Shown one piece after another: positions 29,279-44,200 of a stretch of DNA of 64,000 bases. The stretch covers positions 693,655 through 757,654 of the forward strand of contig NPFB01000019.1 in assembly GCA_014084085.1 (NCBI GenBank), in the 5' to 3' direction. The notes under the pieces were generated by a model that did not search any database, was not told where the DNA came from, and saw only the letters and a list, made by a program, of their open reading frames with translations. Numbering within the stretch: position 1 is the stretch's first letter; every line of letters begins with the position of its first letter. The DNA is from Hondaea fermentalgiana (lineage: Eukaryota; Sar; Bigyra; Thraustochytrida; Thraustochytriidae). Both the position numbers and the translations under genes were made by a program.

Positions 29279-32200
29279 CTACTCGGCACTCTCGATCGCC
29301 TCTGGCTTCAGACGCAGCGCAGAAGCCCACGATGTAGCCCCAAGAGTGTCCGCGTCCGTTGTGAGAAACTGTACGACCAGCGGACTCTCACGCATGACCG
29401 TGTTATGCATAAGTTCCTGAAGCATCAAATTCAGACCGTATTGTCTCTGGTTGAGAGCGGTCTTCGATAGACGCCACGGCGATCGCGCCGGGATCGCTAA
29501 TGCAGTGCGCGACTTTTGCAACTGCTGCATCAAGGCATCACGTAGTCTGCGAAATTCTGAGTAACGGCGCCATACGATCCACACATCGTCGCTTTCTGCG
29601 GAGGCAACAACAATTCGATACGCAGTGTACGGGCTGCCGTTCCGCGAGACAGACACTTTGCGCGTAGTGATAACCGCCTTGAGCACACTGAGCCCTGCCA
29701 CTTGGCGCACCCCATCGTGAGGAGTCAGTTTCGTTTCCGGGCTCGCCACAGCCTCTCCAGCGGAGCCTCCTTCGATCGCGATCCAGCCCTCTTCTTGCTC
29801 CTCGCCCCCTGTAGTGGCTCCTGCTGGAGCGGCGTCTTGTTCATGGTCGTTTGCATCCATGGACCTCTCACTCGTCAAAATCTGACGAACGTGTTCATCA
29901 ATGGCCGCCCCAAGCTTGCGAGCCCCTGTTGGGTCCTGGATGGCGAGCATCGCGGTCTTGATGCTCTGCTGCTGCTCCCACGCGGCAGCCTGCTCTCGAG
30001 CTCGGCCACCTTCCTGTGCGAGTGTGATAACGTCTTCAACGCGACGTGCGGCCTCGCTTGTTTTGCAAAAGAGCCGTGTACCAAGCCGGAGAGGCTCCGC
30101 ACCGCCGGCATCAGCTGCAATTCCTGGTGTTACGCGTCGCGAGTCGACTGCGTGCTGTTGGTGCTGCTGCATCGCCGACGCGCGACGCACAATCGGCATC
30201 GCACCCGCACTCGAGGCCAGCACGACCTCGACCATGCGACCAAATCCAGTCGTCCGCACGCTGCTCAAGGGAGCGCACCATAACGTCTCCGTTGTCCGAA
30301 TGTGCAAAAGCAAAACGAGGCCTTCCGTGACGAGCAACACGAGCGGGTTGTGTTCGACCCAGTGCTCAAAGACCTCCTCATCCTGCGCATGCGAGTCGAG
30401 AAGCCCAGACGGTGTTCCAGGCGCCGGGGCGCCAAACACGTACTCGTGATAAACGTACGTCTGCGTGTCTGCAATGCCGCAGCGGCGCAGCAAGTATACT
30501 CCAATTGCCTCGCGCGCAGAATATGGCCCAAGCTGGTGGCCGGCACGCACCATGCGCGGCAAGCGGACGGGCAATTGCTGCTTGTGAAGAGTTTCCGTAG
30601 TGTTGCGAACGCCCTTGAAAAAGAGTGACGTCGCGTCACACATGGCGCAAACAGGCTTGACAAAAATGCCAGCAACAGCCTTGCCTGCGCCTGTGATTAC
30701 TCCTGTTGCTCCCCGATACGAGACATCGCGCACAGGCAGACTCACAATGCCGGTCAAGGCGTCGAGCATGCCCAGACTCAGAGCCTCCGAGCTGGAGAGG
30801 GCACCTTCAATAAGATTGATTGGCTCGTGCACCACGTCCATGCGCCGACGAGCTTGAAGTCGCACGTATCGCGAGTCCAAGGAAGCTTGGCTCAACGCAC
30901 GACTCGCCGACTCGGCAAACTTCTCCAGAGATGCAGACGCACCATGCGTTGTGCTACGTACCAGCTCCACTCCCCCCTTGCGCAGTCCCTTGCCGATCGA
31001 AAGGTATCCGCCCATGGACATGGCCAACGCTGGCTCATAAAAGAAGGAGTACGCTCCCTGACCGAAACTGCCAATCAGCTGCACAGGGCTCCCCAGTAGA
31101 TCTGCAGAGGCCAATAGATTACCCATCTGCGAAAGGTTGCCCAAGAGCTGACCCATGATGTGCTGCACAAAGGTGTTCCGCAGCATCGTTTGCGAGAGAC
31201 TCTCGTTGAAGATCTGCAGCGAATTAAATCGTAATGGGGCATCCGTGATATTTGCCACAGTGTTCACGAGCGCGCTAAAGAGCGCAGCCAGAACGGGGAT
31301 GCCCTGCATCAAATGCAGAATTTTGAGTCGGTTGTCCGCACGAGACTCCACGTCCGAAGTCATGGAAAAGGTGAGGTTGATTTTCACAGGTTTCAGGTCG
31401 GCCCGCTCAATGAGAATGCGCGCGTGCGTATCTGCCCCGGATCTCGCCGAGAGAGAGTCCACCCATTGAAACGGCGCGTTCGGGCAAAAGGCGCTCCACG
31501 CGTTCTCTCCATCTTGAGCCATCGCCTCGTCGCGCTCCTGACCTGCGTGGCGTCCTTCTTGTTCGTCACCTTGATGTTGGCGATAAGAATTTTGACCACG
31601 TTCACGTTCGGAATCCCTAGCCGACCCCGTGTCGTGCAGACTCGCTCCATCGCTACTGCTTTCGTCACCGTCCTTGCTACGCCAGCGCTTCCCAGCAGCG
31701 TCCACAGCAGGAGCAGCGTTGTCAGGTTGCTGCGAGGAGAACGAAGCCGCAAACTCTTGGACCGCCGTGAGCCAGCGCTCCTCAAGTCGAAGATTCACCT
31801 CTTGCAAGAATGCCTCGCAATACTCAACATACATGGACGAAGAGTCACCGAGGTCGCGCTTGACCACAGTCAGCAAGAACGCAGGCTGCGACACGGCTAT
31901 GTCAGTCGCACGTTCCAGCGCGTCCTTTCGTACGAAGTCAGTCGAAGCACACGCCTCTTCGTGCGTCAACCACGCATAGGGCACGGGCGCGGCGCTTAAA
32001 ACAATTGGGTGCACCGGCGAAGGCAGCTGGTTATCGACCTGCAGAGCGCCCAGGCGAAAGTCCAAGACTTGACGTCCATTGCCATATTGAGCCACATAAC
32101 ACCGCGCATCTCGCACGGACATGTAGGCCAGCTCGCACTGCCGCGTCGTCGTGTCAACAAGAGAGATACCCAAGCCTGCCAAGCGAACGTCGAGAGCGAG

Positions 32201-35200
32201 CTTCACGATGTCCGAAGCATCAGGCGGCGCGGCGTTCCAGCTCACTTCGAGCGACACTTGACCCGCAAAGATATTGCCCGGCAGTGCAAGCGGGCAGTCC
32301 ACCTGGCGTCGAGCGGCCCCTGCTGCCGTTGGCGCGACGCTCAATTCGGGAAGCAGCACAGTGCCATGGCCCAAAAGCACATCCTTGTCTCCACGCATTT
32401 CACGCGCAGCATTCAGCTCACTGTCTGTCTCAATGTCTTCGCCAAACATAAAAAGTAGAGGAACGAGTATCTCCTTGTCCGTCTCGCCCGCCGAAGACAG
32501 ATCCAGCGAAGGAGCCTCACGACGGTCACGCGCATAGAGAGAAATTCGAGCACGCTGGCCTTCGAGACCTTTTGCGTTTGTCCCGAATGAATCCGACTCT
32601 TGCCGCGCTCGCGCACGTAAGGTATCTACCTCGTCAAAGGTAAGCTGTTGCATCCACGAAATCCGCGCCAGCTCCGCTTCAGAATCAATTGCTGTGGGCA
32701 ACGGAGGTTCGGGGTGCACCGAGACCATATCCTCTTCGAAGCGGAGTCGCAGGGGCCTCGGTGAAGTACCAAGCATATCACGCAGAGCAGACAGACTCCA
32801 GTCTGCAGATAGGCGGGTATTTTGGATTCCCGTGAGCCGAAGTCCAGGTCGTAGCCGGCTCTTTCGCGCCGCTGCGCTCTCCGATGCAATGGTACGCACG
32901 CAAAAGGATCCATCGTCAAGCCGCTCGAGCTGCAAGCCGAGGGGACCCACTTCCTCGAACGTTTCCTCAAACTCGTACGCTTGCGTTGAGGTGCGATCGG
33001 ATTGTCTTGAAGCGGGTTGACCCATCCAGCTGGGCGAACGCGCCTGCGAAGGACTCTCCTCCGCGTCATTTCTGCGAACCATAGGCATTGGATCTGTTCG
33101 CAGGACTCGGTCTCCGTACGAAACAACGCAATAGACTTCGATGTCATCACGCGAAAGTTTGCCCCGCTGCGATTTCCAGCCTATCGAGAGCGGGTCGATG
33201 ATCTTATCAGCCTGGAGAACAGTCATGTTTAGTCGCACCTTGATATCCGTGTCGAGGTCTTGCATTTGTAATGTGGGGCCATGATCCACGCGCGTTTGTT
33301 GCGGGGGCGAAGCGAATGACCCATTCGATGGCGTTCGACTCAATGAGCCTCGTCGCATCCATTGTCTGCTCCAATGCCCATCATACGTGCCAACAGACCT
33401 GAAGGTGGAGAGTGCTCGTAAAACACCGCCTTCCTTCACAAGCTTGTCCCTGAGGGCGCGCAAGAGTCCCAGCTCTTCCTCAAAGAGTGCAGGGAAGCGC
33501 ACACTCGAGAGTTCCGGACGCGAAGGAGTGCACTCAAGACCTTGCTTCGCAATGCTTGCAGCATCACCAGCATCATCACCTTCACCATTCATGTCCCCTT
33601 CTTCTACAATCGCATCGATGCTCCCGAGCCGATTGTCGTCACACGTAGCGTCGACCTCGCTTGTCATGAGCGTGTAGACTTGCATTGCCAAGCGAAGCTG
33701 ACCACGGGGCGCGTCGCCATCCCAGAGCGTAACCCAAACCTCCATCGGTGAGCCGTTGCGTAAAGTGTAATTGTCAAGCTCAATCGAGGCGCGTCCGATC
33801 AAATCGTCTGATGTGAAAAGGTCCTTGTCAAAAACCTCAAACTCCAACACTTGATTCAGAGGCCCGTGCAGGTCAAAGTAGAACTCCTCGTCAAAACAGG
33901 GATGAAGTGAGCGCGACACGGTCTTGCTACGCTGATGCTGATTGCCCACATGAATCTTTACATAGGGGTCACTCGAGTAAATGTCCATCACAGGGAGATC
34001 GCGAGCTTCAAGCAAGGCTATCCACACGTGAGTTTGATCGCCCCAGATCTCCGACGTTTCTTGCATGTTTTCACCTGCCAAGGTGTCAGCTGCAAGTGAC
34101 GTTCGGGACCTGTAAAAATTCAAGTGCCGTACCTCGAAAGGACCTTCAACCACGACTTTGAAAGCGCTGCAGGGAGGCGAGCCAAAGGGCAATCGGAACG
34201 CAGTTGTACGCGTTTGACGTGATCGCGACACCTCAAAGTACTTGAGGTCCTTGCGCAACGACGGATCGGTACGATCATCAAGAAGCTCCCATTCGTCGTC
34301 GTCATCGCCGACGAGAGAACTTGTGTCAGTCCCAGCCCTGGCACGTCGCCCATAGAGCTTCCAGCGACGCGGATGCAACGAAAGGCTCGCGACCGTGAAA
34401 GAGTATGCGTCGATGCATTCGCCGTGCTCACCATCGAGTTCGCATTCGAGTTTGGTACGCGATGCCGGTGGCTGCGCGCTTCGCCAAGATGTGTAGGCAT
34501 CACCATCTATAGCTGCAGATGAACCATGCCCATCACCGCTTGCGTTGGCCTTCATCACCGCAGGAGTCATGTTGCTCAAGAGGAGCTGCTGGTCAGAGAG
34601 GAGCCGTGACTCGATGCGTTGCACATGCTCTTGCAGGACCTTGCGCACTTGGTTTCTCGCACGTGCTTCGGCAAGGTCGGAGACAGACAGCACTCTGGTA
34701 ATACCCTCCACCGAGACGCGAACCTCTACTTGCAGGTCGCCAACCTGCACGCGAAGTGGATCACGCAGCGAGTCAAAATCTACAGATACAATTGTGCGAT
34801 ACTTTGACCGCGGAATAAAGCGGAGAGCGTCGAGACCCACGAGTTCTAGGAATACCTCCACTGTTCGTTTATTTCCCGGAGCAGGCCAAACAAATTCCAC
34901 CTTGTGTTCATCCGGGCCGAGCATGACCATATTCGCATGACTCTGCTTATGCTGAACTACACCGATACGCACGAAAGAGCTCAGATTGTCGATACGATAC
35001 TCGTACGCGCGTGCGCGGTGAGGCTTGCTCAAGACAATTCGGACAACGTTGTCAATGAGTTCCACGTTCGCGTTGATGAGGTCCGCAGCTCTTCGTCCTG
35101 CCTGATCTTCGGACGCTCGTCTTGCAACAACAGGCGCAGCAAGCGTGTTTCTCCAAGTGCACTCTTGCATTGATGCTGGCTTGGCGTCATCAGGCCCTAG

Positions 35201-38200
35201 CAGCAACAAGTGCTCTTTGACAATGTCGAGGTGAAAGTGAGGTGAGACCATCATAGCGCCCGTAGATCCTTCCTGCTGCTGCACCCCGATACGCGCAGCA
35301 AAGTCCTTTGCATCGAGCGCACCATCTCCATTGACATCGACAGGATGAAACGGAGCAAACACACCGGCATCGAGCTGGAGTTGCCAATCGCCTTCATTTG
35401 CACCAATTTGTTGCAAGTAAATTGGTTCTTGCGTGAGATTTGCCACAACGAAACGGGGCGTGAGCGTGACCACCTTGGTGCGCAAGAAAATACCAGATCC
35501 GCTCGTCACTTGAACGCCAACCTGGTGCACGATGGAAGCTCCAGGAGTGGGAGGAATGGTGACCTCGCCTGACATACCAACTACAAGTCCAAATTCGCGC
35601 GACCAACCGCTACGGTCGTTCTCGAGCGACATGGTCATCTTTTCCTCTTTAGGGGAAAACATGTTGAGCCGCAGCAACTTTTTGGCGCTTTTGGAACCTG
35701 CCTTGCCTAACGATACCTTTTCCATCCCCAAGCCCTCGTCCACTTTCTCCTCTTCCTCCCTCTCCGACCGGTCGCCTTCACTTGTCTGGAACGCCTGAGG
35801 CACAATCTTTGTGCGCAGCGACCGCGAGGGAGCCTTGCCAGCGAAAATAAGAGGCAGTCCAGACCAGTTCAAAACCAGGAAGCGGCAATACAAAATGACG
35901 CGAAGCGGCGGGACGCTTCTTGACCGCCATAGACACGGAATCGGACCATCCCAGGCATCGCCGTCGCGAGAGTTCTGCAACGCTTCGGCAACAAACGAGG
36001 TCGCGCTGCTCGGAATCGAAAGAGCTGCGCCAAAGCCTTCGTCAGCTTCGTCGGGCTCCGCGCCCGCTTCCACGGCGTCGACATACTCATCGATGTTATC
36101 ATCGGCGTGCGTATGCTGATGGTCAGGGTCGCGCTCCTCCTTTGCTGAAGCTGGGATCACTTGTACGTCGATGAAGAGATCTGGATTACCTTGCATGCTC
36201 ACCTGATACGTAGACTCACGATCTTCGCCAAGAATCATGGGCGCCTCGTCCGGGTCGCTACGTAGGAGCTCCGACTCGCGACGGATCGCAAAATGAAGCA
36301 TAATTGCCTCTACCACAGCCCCTCCTTCCAAGTTCTGACGCCAATGTGACCCCTCTGTTCCGATTGCAGGGTCGACGTCGAAGAATTGCTCCTGCTCGCC
36401 ACGCGCAACAACAGCACGAGCATTGCCAGACCCGTCATCGTTCCAGGCGAGAATTTGGCCCTTTACCGAACGCGCCAGGCGCGCCTCAAGCGCAAAGGGC
36501 AGCACATTCTCAACACGAACGGGAGGATCGAGAGTCAGAATCCACCGAGGGGATGACCCATCTCGTTCGCTGAGCGTTTTGGCGATATCTCTGACGTGGT
36601 GAAAGCTCACATGCATGACACAAAATCTTTCAGCCTGCGGTGCAATCTTGTCTGCCCGCAAATCCATGCTCACTGGTACGTATCGTGGCTTTCGACGCGC
36701 TGGCTGGTTTGCCATGCGCCAGGGGTGAATATCGAGAAACTCGTGGATGCGTGTTGGCTCGCCATTGTCTGCCCACAGTACACCGCCCGCGCCGAGACAC
36801 TCGATCGGAACATGCGTCGTCTCGTTGGGCAAGAGCGAAACATCGCGGCGAAAGTCGTTTTCCGAAGACCAGTACAGCACAACGTTGCCGACATGTACTT
36901 TGTATCCATCGGACAATGATGGACTCGAAGAAGACAATGATTTGCTTTGCACGCGAGTGCGTCCGGGTCCCTCGCTTCCAAGGCGTTTTCCGTCTAAAAT
37001 TCGAATGCGGAACCGCGTGCACGCGTGCACCTTCTCCACAGCAAAATCTCGAAGTTGTGCAGCTTCGGTGAAGACGACCTCGCTGCGCGCGTCCAGGTCC
37101 ACCCACTCGTTGGTGTCTTCTGCGTAGCCTTGAAGAACCCAGGCACTGGGTGCATAAGAGCTGCTACTTGTGCTCGGCCCTGATGCAACTGAATACAGTA
37201 CAGCTTTCGTGGAGGATCCCGTCGGGCTTACGTATTCCGCGCAGTTCGATGCGCGGTCTCCGTTGCGAGAAGATGAAAGTACCGCGACCCACGCGGTGTC
37301 AACTCGTTGATCGAATGCCAGACGCTGCGAAGCCTGACCTTCTGATGCATGGCCGTCGTCAGCTTTAAGAGGCACGTGCAGAGCAAGCTTTTGGAACGTA
37401 AGATTGACTTGCTCTTGCAATCGGTTTTTCAACATTGCACAGGACGAGACCTTCGCAAGCTTTTCGCCTTCTTCAAAATGAATATCCACCAAGCCCATAA
37501 ATGGCACATTCTGAAAGCGGAAGAGGCTTGTCGCAGCTAGTTCGGGGCTAGCGTCTGGCCCGTAAAGATCGCTTTGCTGCGAGTGAAGGGGGACAGCAAA
37601 CCTACTTGCACGATCAACGGGGACTGGAACACTTTCGACAAAGCCGTCAATTTGGATGCGGAGGCCAGGGGCTTGGCGTTCGTGCGCGCTGCGATACTCT
37701 CCGCCAGCGAGTTTGAGCGATAAGTTCTGGCCGGCCTCTATGCGACCAGAAGCGTCCTCGGCTCTTTGGCCAAAGCCACTTCCTGAAATAATTGACTCGG
37801 GAAGCGTCACGGACGCTATCAGGGTTGCACATGGGTCTCGCAGGTCAGGTCGAGCAAAGGTATCTTTTAGAGTTGAATACAACGAGATTTCTTCTCGTCG
37901 CTGCAGATCATCTGGGCGCTCGACCGCCGAAAGTATCATATGCATGCTCGCGAGGATGTCTTCGCCCGACACGCCACCGAGCACATCGAAACGAAGAATT
38001 TGGTCCACGGTGCACCACTTTGTGGACGTTGGCAAAGAGACTGTACCGCTCAAGGTTTCGAGGTCCTCTACACGTGCGTCGAGACCGGATGGAAGCATGA
38101 TAACCCGCAAGGAGGATGCGTTTTCAATTGGCTTACCCCCCTTTAACTTCATTTGAAAGTCGATGCGAAGCGTCTTATCCGGCGCGTTGTTCTCATCCGA

Positions 38201-41200
38201 ACGAGCCTGCTCCATAACCTCGTCTATTGGGCCGACACTCAATGCCGTGCGTGTGCGCGAGAGCACATCACTGCAGATATTGGAGGCGACATCGACATTG
38301 TCTGCCACAACCCGGAACTCGGGGCCAATGATCTCAATGCGGTGCGATCTCCCTTGCGGCTGTCTCACGACACAAAATGCCTGTAAATCGATGGCAATGA
38401 GCGGAGACGCGTGGACTTCGTCGCCCTTTTGCGCCTCGAGGTCGACTTCCTCGTCAAAGACATACAAGCTGTGCCCATCGAGAAGGATCTTGGCAGCCGT
38501 GGTCTCGAGGTCTTCGTGCATTTGTGTTCGAGCCTTGTCGTCGTTCCACGGCTCGAGTTCGTCCGTATCTTGCCGTGCGACTCGATCCGCTACGCCACGG
38601 CTCACACGGACGGAGTACACCTTTGCAGGAAATGCATTGATGCCGCGAGAGCCTTCAATGTCGAGAGGATTCGGTTCAACTGCGAGCACTTGAAGCAAAG
38701 CACGGGTCATGCGTTCCTTATCCTCAAGACCAAAGGTGATGAAACCGTACACGCGAGAGGGTGTCACCACTTGAAAAGCGCACTCACGAAGCATTTGATG
38801 GCTGCGGTAGATCCTCGGAGGAACCATTCCCTGCATTCTGACAAAGACAGACTTGGATCCAGCACGCAGCTTAATGATACCTTGCGGCTGCGCCTTACGG
38901 AAGGCCTTCATACTTTTATAGTACTTGAGTGAGCCGCCTTCGACCGTGATATACCGTTTTTTCCACAGAGCACCCGTTGGGTCAGACTTGAAGGCCCAGC
39001 AGCCAACGATGCGTGCACGATAAAAGGGGTGATCGTCGCTGTCTCCGACAAGAGCGCCAAAAAACCCTCCAGTCGAGGTGACATTCACACGACGCAATCG
39101 TGCGGTCACTTGGGACCCTGTCTCATTACGGACAATCAGACTGTCATCATCGGCCGATCTCGAGCCCGGGGCGCGCCTACGGTCATGCGCGAGATCCCCG
39201 AGTGCACGCTTGGTATAATTGTCGATCGCTGTGAGATCTTGTGCCTTGGTTAGCTGCTGCACTGCAGCCGAGGTCACATTGACGTTGAGCATTTGAGTTG
39301 ACTCGAGATTGGCAAACAAGGAAGCCAACCGCAGAGGATTGACAGGGGCTTCCTTGTCGTAGCCCAGAGTTTGCACGAGGCGCTCCTTAGGGGACTCCTG
39401 GACAAATTGTGGACTGTCGGCTCCGATGTGGCAGCACCACGGGTCGATCATGGACTCCCATGATCCGTGTCTCTTATTCCAGTATGATGCAGAGAGCAAA
39501 ACATCAAGGTCCACGCGAGACTGACAGTGCAGGTCGCGAAAGTCGTATTGTGAGGCGGTAAGCTCAAAGCGCTGCAGTCTCGCTTGCACGATTGGAGGAC
39601 GAAATTCGGTCCAGTCTTCAAAAAGCGCTACTGACGAGTCTTCTATGCATAGCTTCAACCGCACCTCGCGACGCTTTGGCAGTGGAGCTGGGGCATACGT
39701 TTCGGTGGAAGTCGTTGGCTCCGAAGAAGATGCAGGAGCGCCAGCCCTAGCGTCTGTCTCGGTGCTTTTGTCATCCCCAGAGCCATGCTGAGAGGACGAT
39801 GACGCGTCAACGCTTGCGGCTTCCATCAAGAGTGCATACTCCTCGCGACCGACTTCGACCTGAATACTCTCCACGTTGAGCTCGGCCGAGACAACATCTT
39901 GTCGCAAGGTTGGGTTCTCTTGGCCTGGAATCTGAACGTTTGCTTGCAAATTGAGCGAAAAGGGCCGCAGCAAGTACCAAACGATCGAGTCGTCGTTGTG
40001 CATTGCATCTGCGCCAGCATCTGCGCCCGTACCCGCACCCACGCTGCTGGCGTCGGTTACTCGTGCAGGCAATGAGTTCGGCGTCGCGTTTCTTCGGGCA
40101 AGGTTGATGTTTTGGACTGCAACGTGGACCTCAGCCCGCGCGTCTTTGACAACCTTGGCACTCGCCTGGAAGGCCAGCGCGAAGACGAGCTTTTGAGCCG
40201 ACTTGGCAGGCGAAAGCGATGCGGCGAACTCCTCGCAAGACATTGAAAAGCGCACATTCTTGGGCAAGAGAATGCGCTGCGGGACGTTTGATTGCCTGGC
40301 GTGGTAAGATTGCAAAAATGCGGCCTCCGTCGCCACGTTCGAAGTGTTCGCCGCTCGACTTTCTTGGAATTGTCGAGTTGAGACAGAATGCAGGCCATCA
40401 CCCGCTTTGACGTCATCTAGTGACCGAACGCGCAGGTGATCTTGGACCTGAGAAAAGGTGGCCATTGCAGAAACGAGTTCGAATGTCTCGATTGTGATAC
40501 TGGCGAGACGACCGTTGATCTCCACAAGATCAGGAGCGAGCGCAAATGTTGTGACAAAAAAGGGCTCTCGGTCGGTTTTAAGAGCGTGGTGCTTACGACC
40601 TGACGTACTCGAGGTTCTCAGTTCCATATGCTGCAGCACAACCTCGCCGGTGCCCTCGTCTGGAAAAGCTGGACTCTCGAGAGTTGCAAGCATTCCTTTG
40701 GCGTGGAAACGAAGAAGCTCGCGCCCCAAAGCACGTTTCTCGCGCGAAGGAACTTCGTCCCGTTCGCGAGGTCGCGGAAGCTGGTCGCCGCCGGCGTCGA
40801 GAAACAGCGTCACAGTCAGAGACTCGAAAGAGCAGTTCAACGATACAACGTGGCAGTTTCCGTTGTCTTCTTCGCCATCAAGTTGTCCATTTCGTGCACT
40901 TCCAATCTCATCGGCACGACTCGTGCGCCTCGAGCGATTGGATACTGCAGAAGTTCTTCGACTTCGCGCTTGGCTCGTTTCAACGGCCGCTGGGGCCGGT
41001 GCAGCGGCGGCGCCTGAGGACGCAGAGATACTTGCAAAGTCATTTGCAGCCACGGCGTCGAGAAGGAGAGCGTACTGCTCTTGAGAACACGCAATCACAG
41101 CCGGAGTAACATTGAAGCGAAGGTCGTGATGTCCGGGTTCCATTTGTATGGCCGTTGCCATGGACAGGCGGACAAGGGTCTGATACAGGTCGCGATGAAA

Positions 41201-44200
41201 GGACCAGGTCTCGATTGAAAAATTGGTGAGGGCCACTTGCGCAGAGAGAGACATTTCCAGAAAATTGCGCGCCGACAGTCCATCTGAAGCAGCGGACCGT
41301 GCATCGTAGAAACCGTCCGAATCGTCGCCAAGGATAGCCGATGGATCAGAGTACAACGAGTCGCGACGTGAGCTTCCATCGGTGGTGGTTCCAAGCCGAC
41401 CTGGGCCAAAGGAAGCCTGGACAGCGAGCTCATGGAGCTGGCTCACGACCATATCACGTGAATCCCACGCGACGCCGGTGTCAGCCGAGGGATCTCGTGG
41501 AATGAGTATTGCTATCTCAGTGATTTGGATCGCCACATCGGCGCCTTGGTTCTGCTCACCTACAAGCGACCCCGTGCGCCGGTCCCTCGCAGCCGTGAAA
41601 TCATTATCATCATCATCATCGATATCTCCTCCTCCCACACCTTCATTAGAAGCGTCTGCATCGGGACTCGGCGCCGTGTATGCGCTGACAATGGCCCCCA
41701 TCTCATTTGCAAACTGGAGTAAATTGGCGGCAAGTGGAGATGACACATGTAAGCGGAGCCGCGCCAAGTTTGCTGACACATCAAAGTGACTTTCTGGAGT
41801 CTCGCGTGAGACTTGCAGGCTAACGAAGGCGTCCTTTGCGGTGAAAACACGACGCATCCATGCAATATCACAGAGCGTTGGCGTCGGCCAGGTTTCACCT
41901 GTCCACAAGAGGCCCTCTTCTGCATTCCGACCACCCGAGTGGGCGCGGGCCCCGCCAACCATTGCAGTTGCAAAGAAATCGCGATCGGGTTCGGTGCCAT
42001 CTCCATAGTGTTTGCTCTTCATGTCGAGCAAAGTTGCCTCAACGCTGGCAATACGAATGACGGCGACGTCTCCTGTGTCGTCTGCTCTTCGCATGCACAT
42101 GGTCGATTGATCTACAAGCACAAAAGCAGAGATCGAGCGCGGTGGTGCACTCCTCAAAGGCGGTGTTCCATTTCTACTCTTTTCTTGTTGCATATTCGTG
42201 GACTCGACAGCAGCGATTTGTTGCTGCGCCTCTTGCTGCAGCGCCATGACGGAGGACAACAGTTGGTCTTCGGCGCAGACGTCGAGCGCGGTGGCGCGGA
42301 ACACGACGGCATCGTCGACGTTGAAGAGAATTTGGTCGGTGTTGTCGCCGAGAAAGCCTGGCACAGGAAGCCAAACGGGGCGAAGTGCGGATTGCGCATT
42401 GCGCCAGAAATACGCGTTCTTCAACACTAAGGCGTCAACAACCCCACTGACGCCAGAAATGTGCAAAGAGGCAATCTCGACCCTTGCCTGCGAGCCAAAC
42501 GTCCGCGAGACCTGTTCAACGAGAATCTTGGACCCTGAAATTGAGATTCCGGTTTGCGCTTCGCTTGCCTGCAGATCAAGTACGAACGAGACGAGCGAAA
42601 CGTTGACGCGCATACGAACCCGTTGCGCAAGTTGCTCTGCCTCTGCTTGTGTGACTTGCAGTGCTCCAGGGGCAATGGACTTGAGTGTTGGGTCCGGGCT
42701 CGTACTTGGAAGATCCAAGGCGGCCTCGAGAGCAGCTTGCAACGCGAGAACTCGACGCAGAGACCTCGTGGACATGTTGATCTGTACGGACGAATTCAGG
42801 TCCAGATTCACAGCGAGAAGATCGCATAATTGATCCTCGGCACACTGATTCATGGTGACATCAAGACCAAAGTCGAGCGGGCGCAGGATGGATGCCGTCT
42901 CGACCCCTCTGAGGACGCAAGAACTGGCGGGAAGAACCTTGACGAGATCGAGACTAATTTTCCCGCAACTCAATGCAATGTTCGAAGTGCATAGATTGGG
43001 CTCGTCGACCTTGTGCAACTTGACATCCTCAACATGAATGAGAATAGCGTCATCGGGCCCGGCATCGACTTCGGATCTTGTGAACGATCGTCTGGACGGC
43101 ATGGGCACATGTACACTCAGATCACGCATGTGTAAGGATATTTGCATGTGAGCCATGGCCTTTTGCGCATCGCGACGTTTGCCTTGATTGAACGTGCGAA
43201 GATTGTGCGCCTCTTCGATGATGATGTCTTCCTCGTTGATGACATGGGAGGCCCCGAGCAGACTAACGCGTGCGTACGACTCGATGGCTCGGGGCAATGA
43301 AGCGTCGAGCCAAAAGTCCAGAGGTTCAAAGGCGGCAACAATCTCGCTGGCCTCGTCAGAGGTTCCGTCGCGCAGCGTAAAGATGACTTCACAGCACGGA
43401 TCACCAATGACTTTGTCGGGAAAGGCGAGGATGCTCGGTTTGCTGAGAGTCGCATCGGATGCCATGCGCACGTCAAGAATTTGAATGTCGCCCTTTGTTT
43501 GTGGACCCTGTTTGATCGCCTTGGTGGCCAGGTAGTCGACCTCGACAGAGAGAAGACCTGCCAGCTGCAGTTTGCATTCATGCACCGCGGCGAAGACATC
43601 GAACTGGATCACGCTGTCGTCGGGACGCGCAGGGTTGCCGTAAAATTTTGCAGCTTCAGCGCGCGCAAGAGCTGCGGCATGCTCGCGAATAGATCTTGTT
43701 GAGCTGCCACCAACGCCGAGCCATCGATGCGAAAAGCTCTCTTGCTGTTCCAAGTTGAACTCTTGCACAAGGCGCAGTTCTGATAGCGTGCGGAACGCCA
43801 TCACTTCTGCATCGGTGAGGCTGTTCTCTAGTTTGCGCAACTTTGCGCTATCCTGAACGGAGAGCTGCAGGGTAGCCTGTAGCTGATCCACGGTTGCAGC
43901 ACCCCCGGGAAATTTGCGGGTATAAAGAGAAGCATACGTCTGGCTCTTGGTGAAAAGCCCCGCAAGACGCAGCCACGAAAGACGCCGGCGTCGCGCTCGC
44001 AGATCATGTCTCACCCGATGCAAGACAAAGGTCCACCACGCGCCGGGAGATTGATCGGGGCGCAGCCGAGGGCGCTTGCAGCCGCTTGTCATAATGACGG
44101 TCTCCTGCGCGCAATAGGTAGCCAAAGCGGTGACCTGTTTGGTCTGGCGTGCATCAAAGCTCATGGCGACGCGTTTGATATCGACGATGATCTGCAAAGC

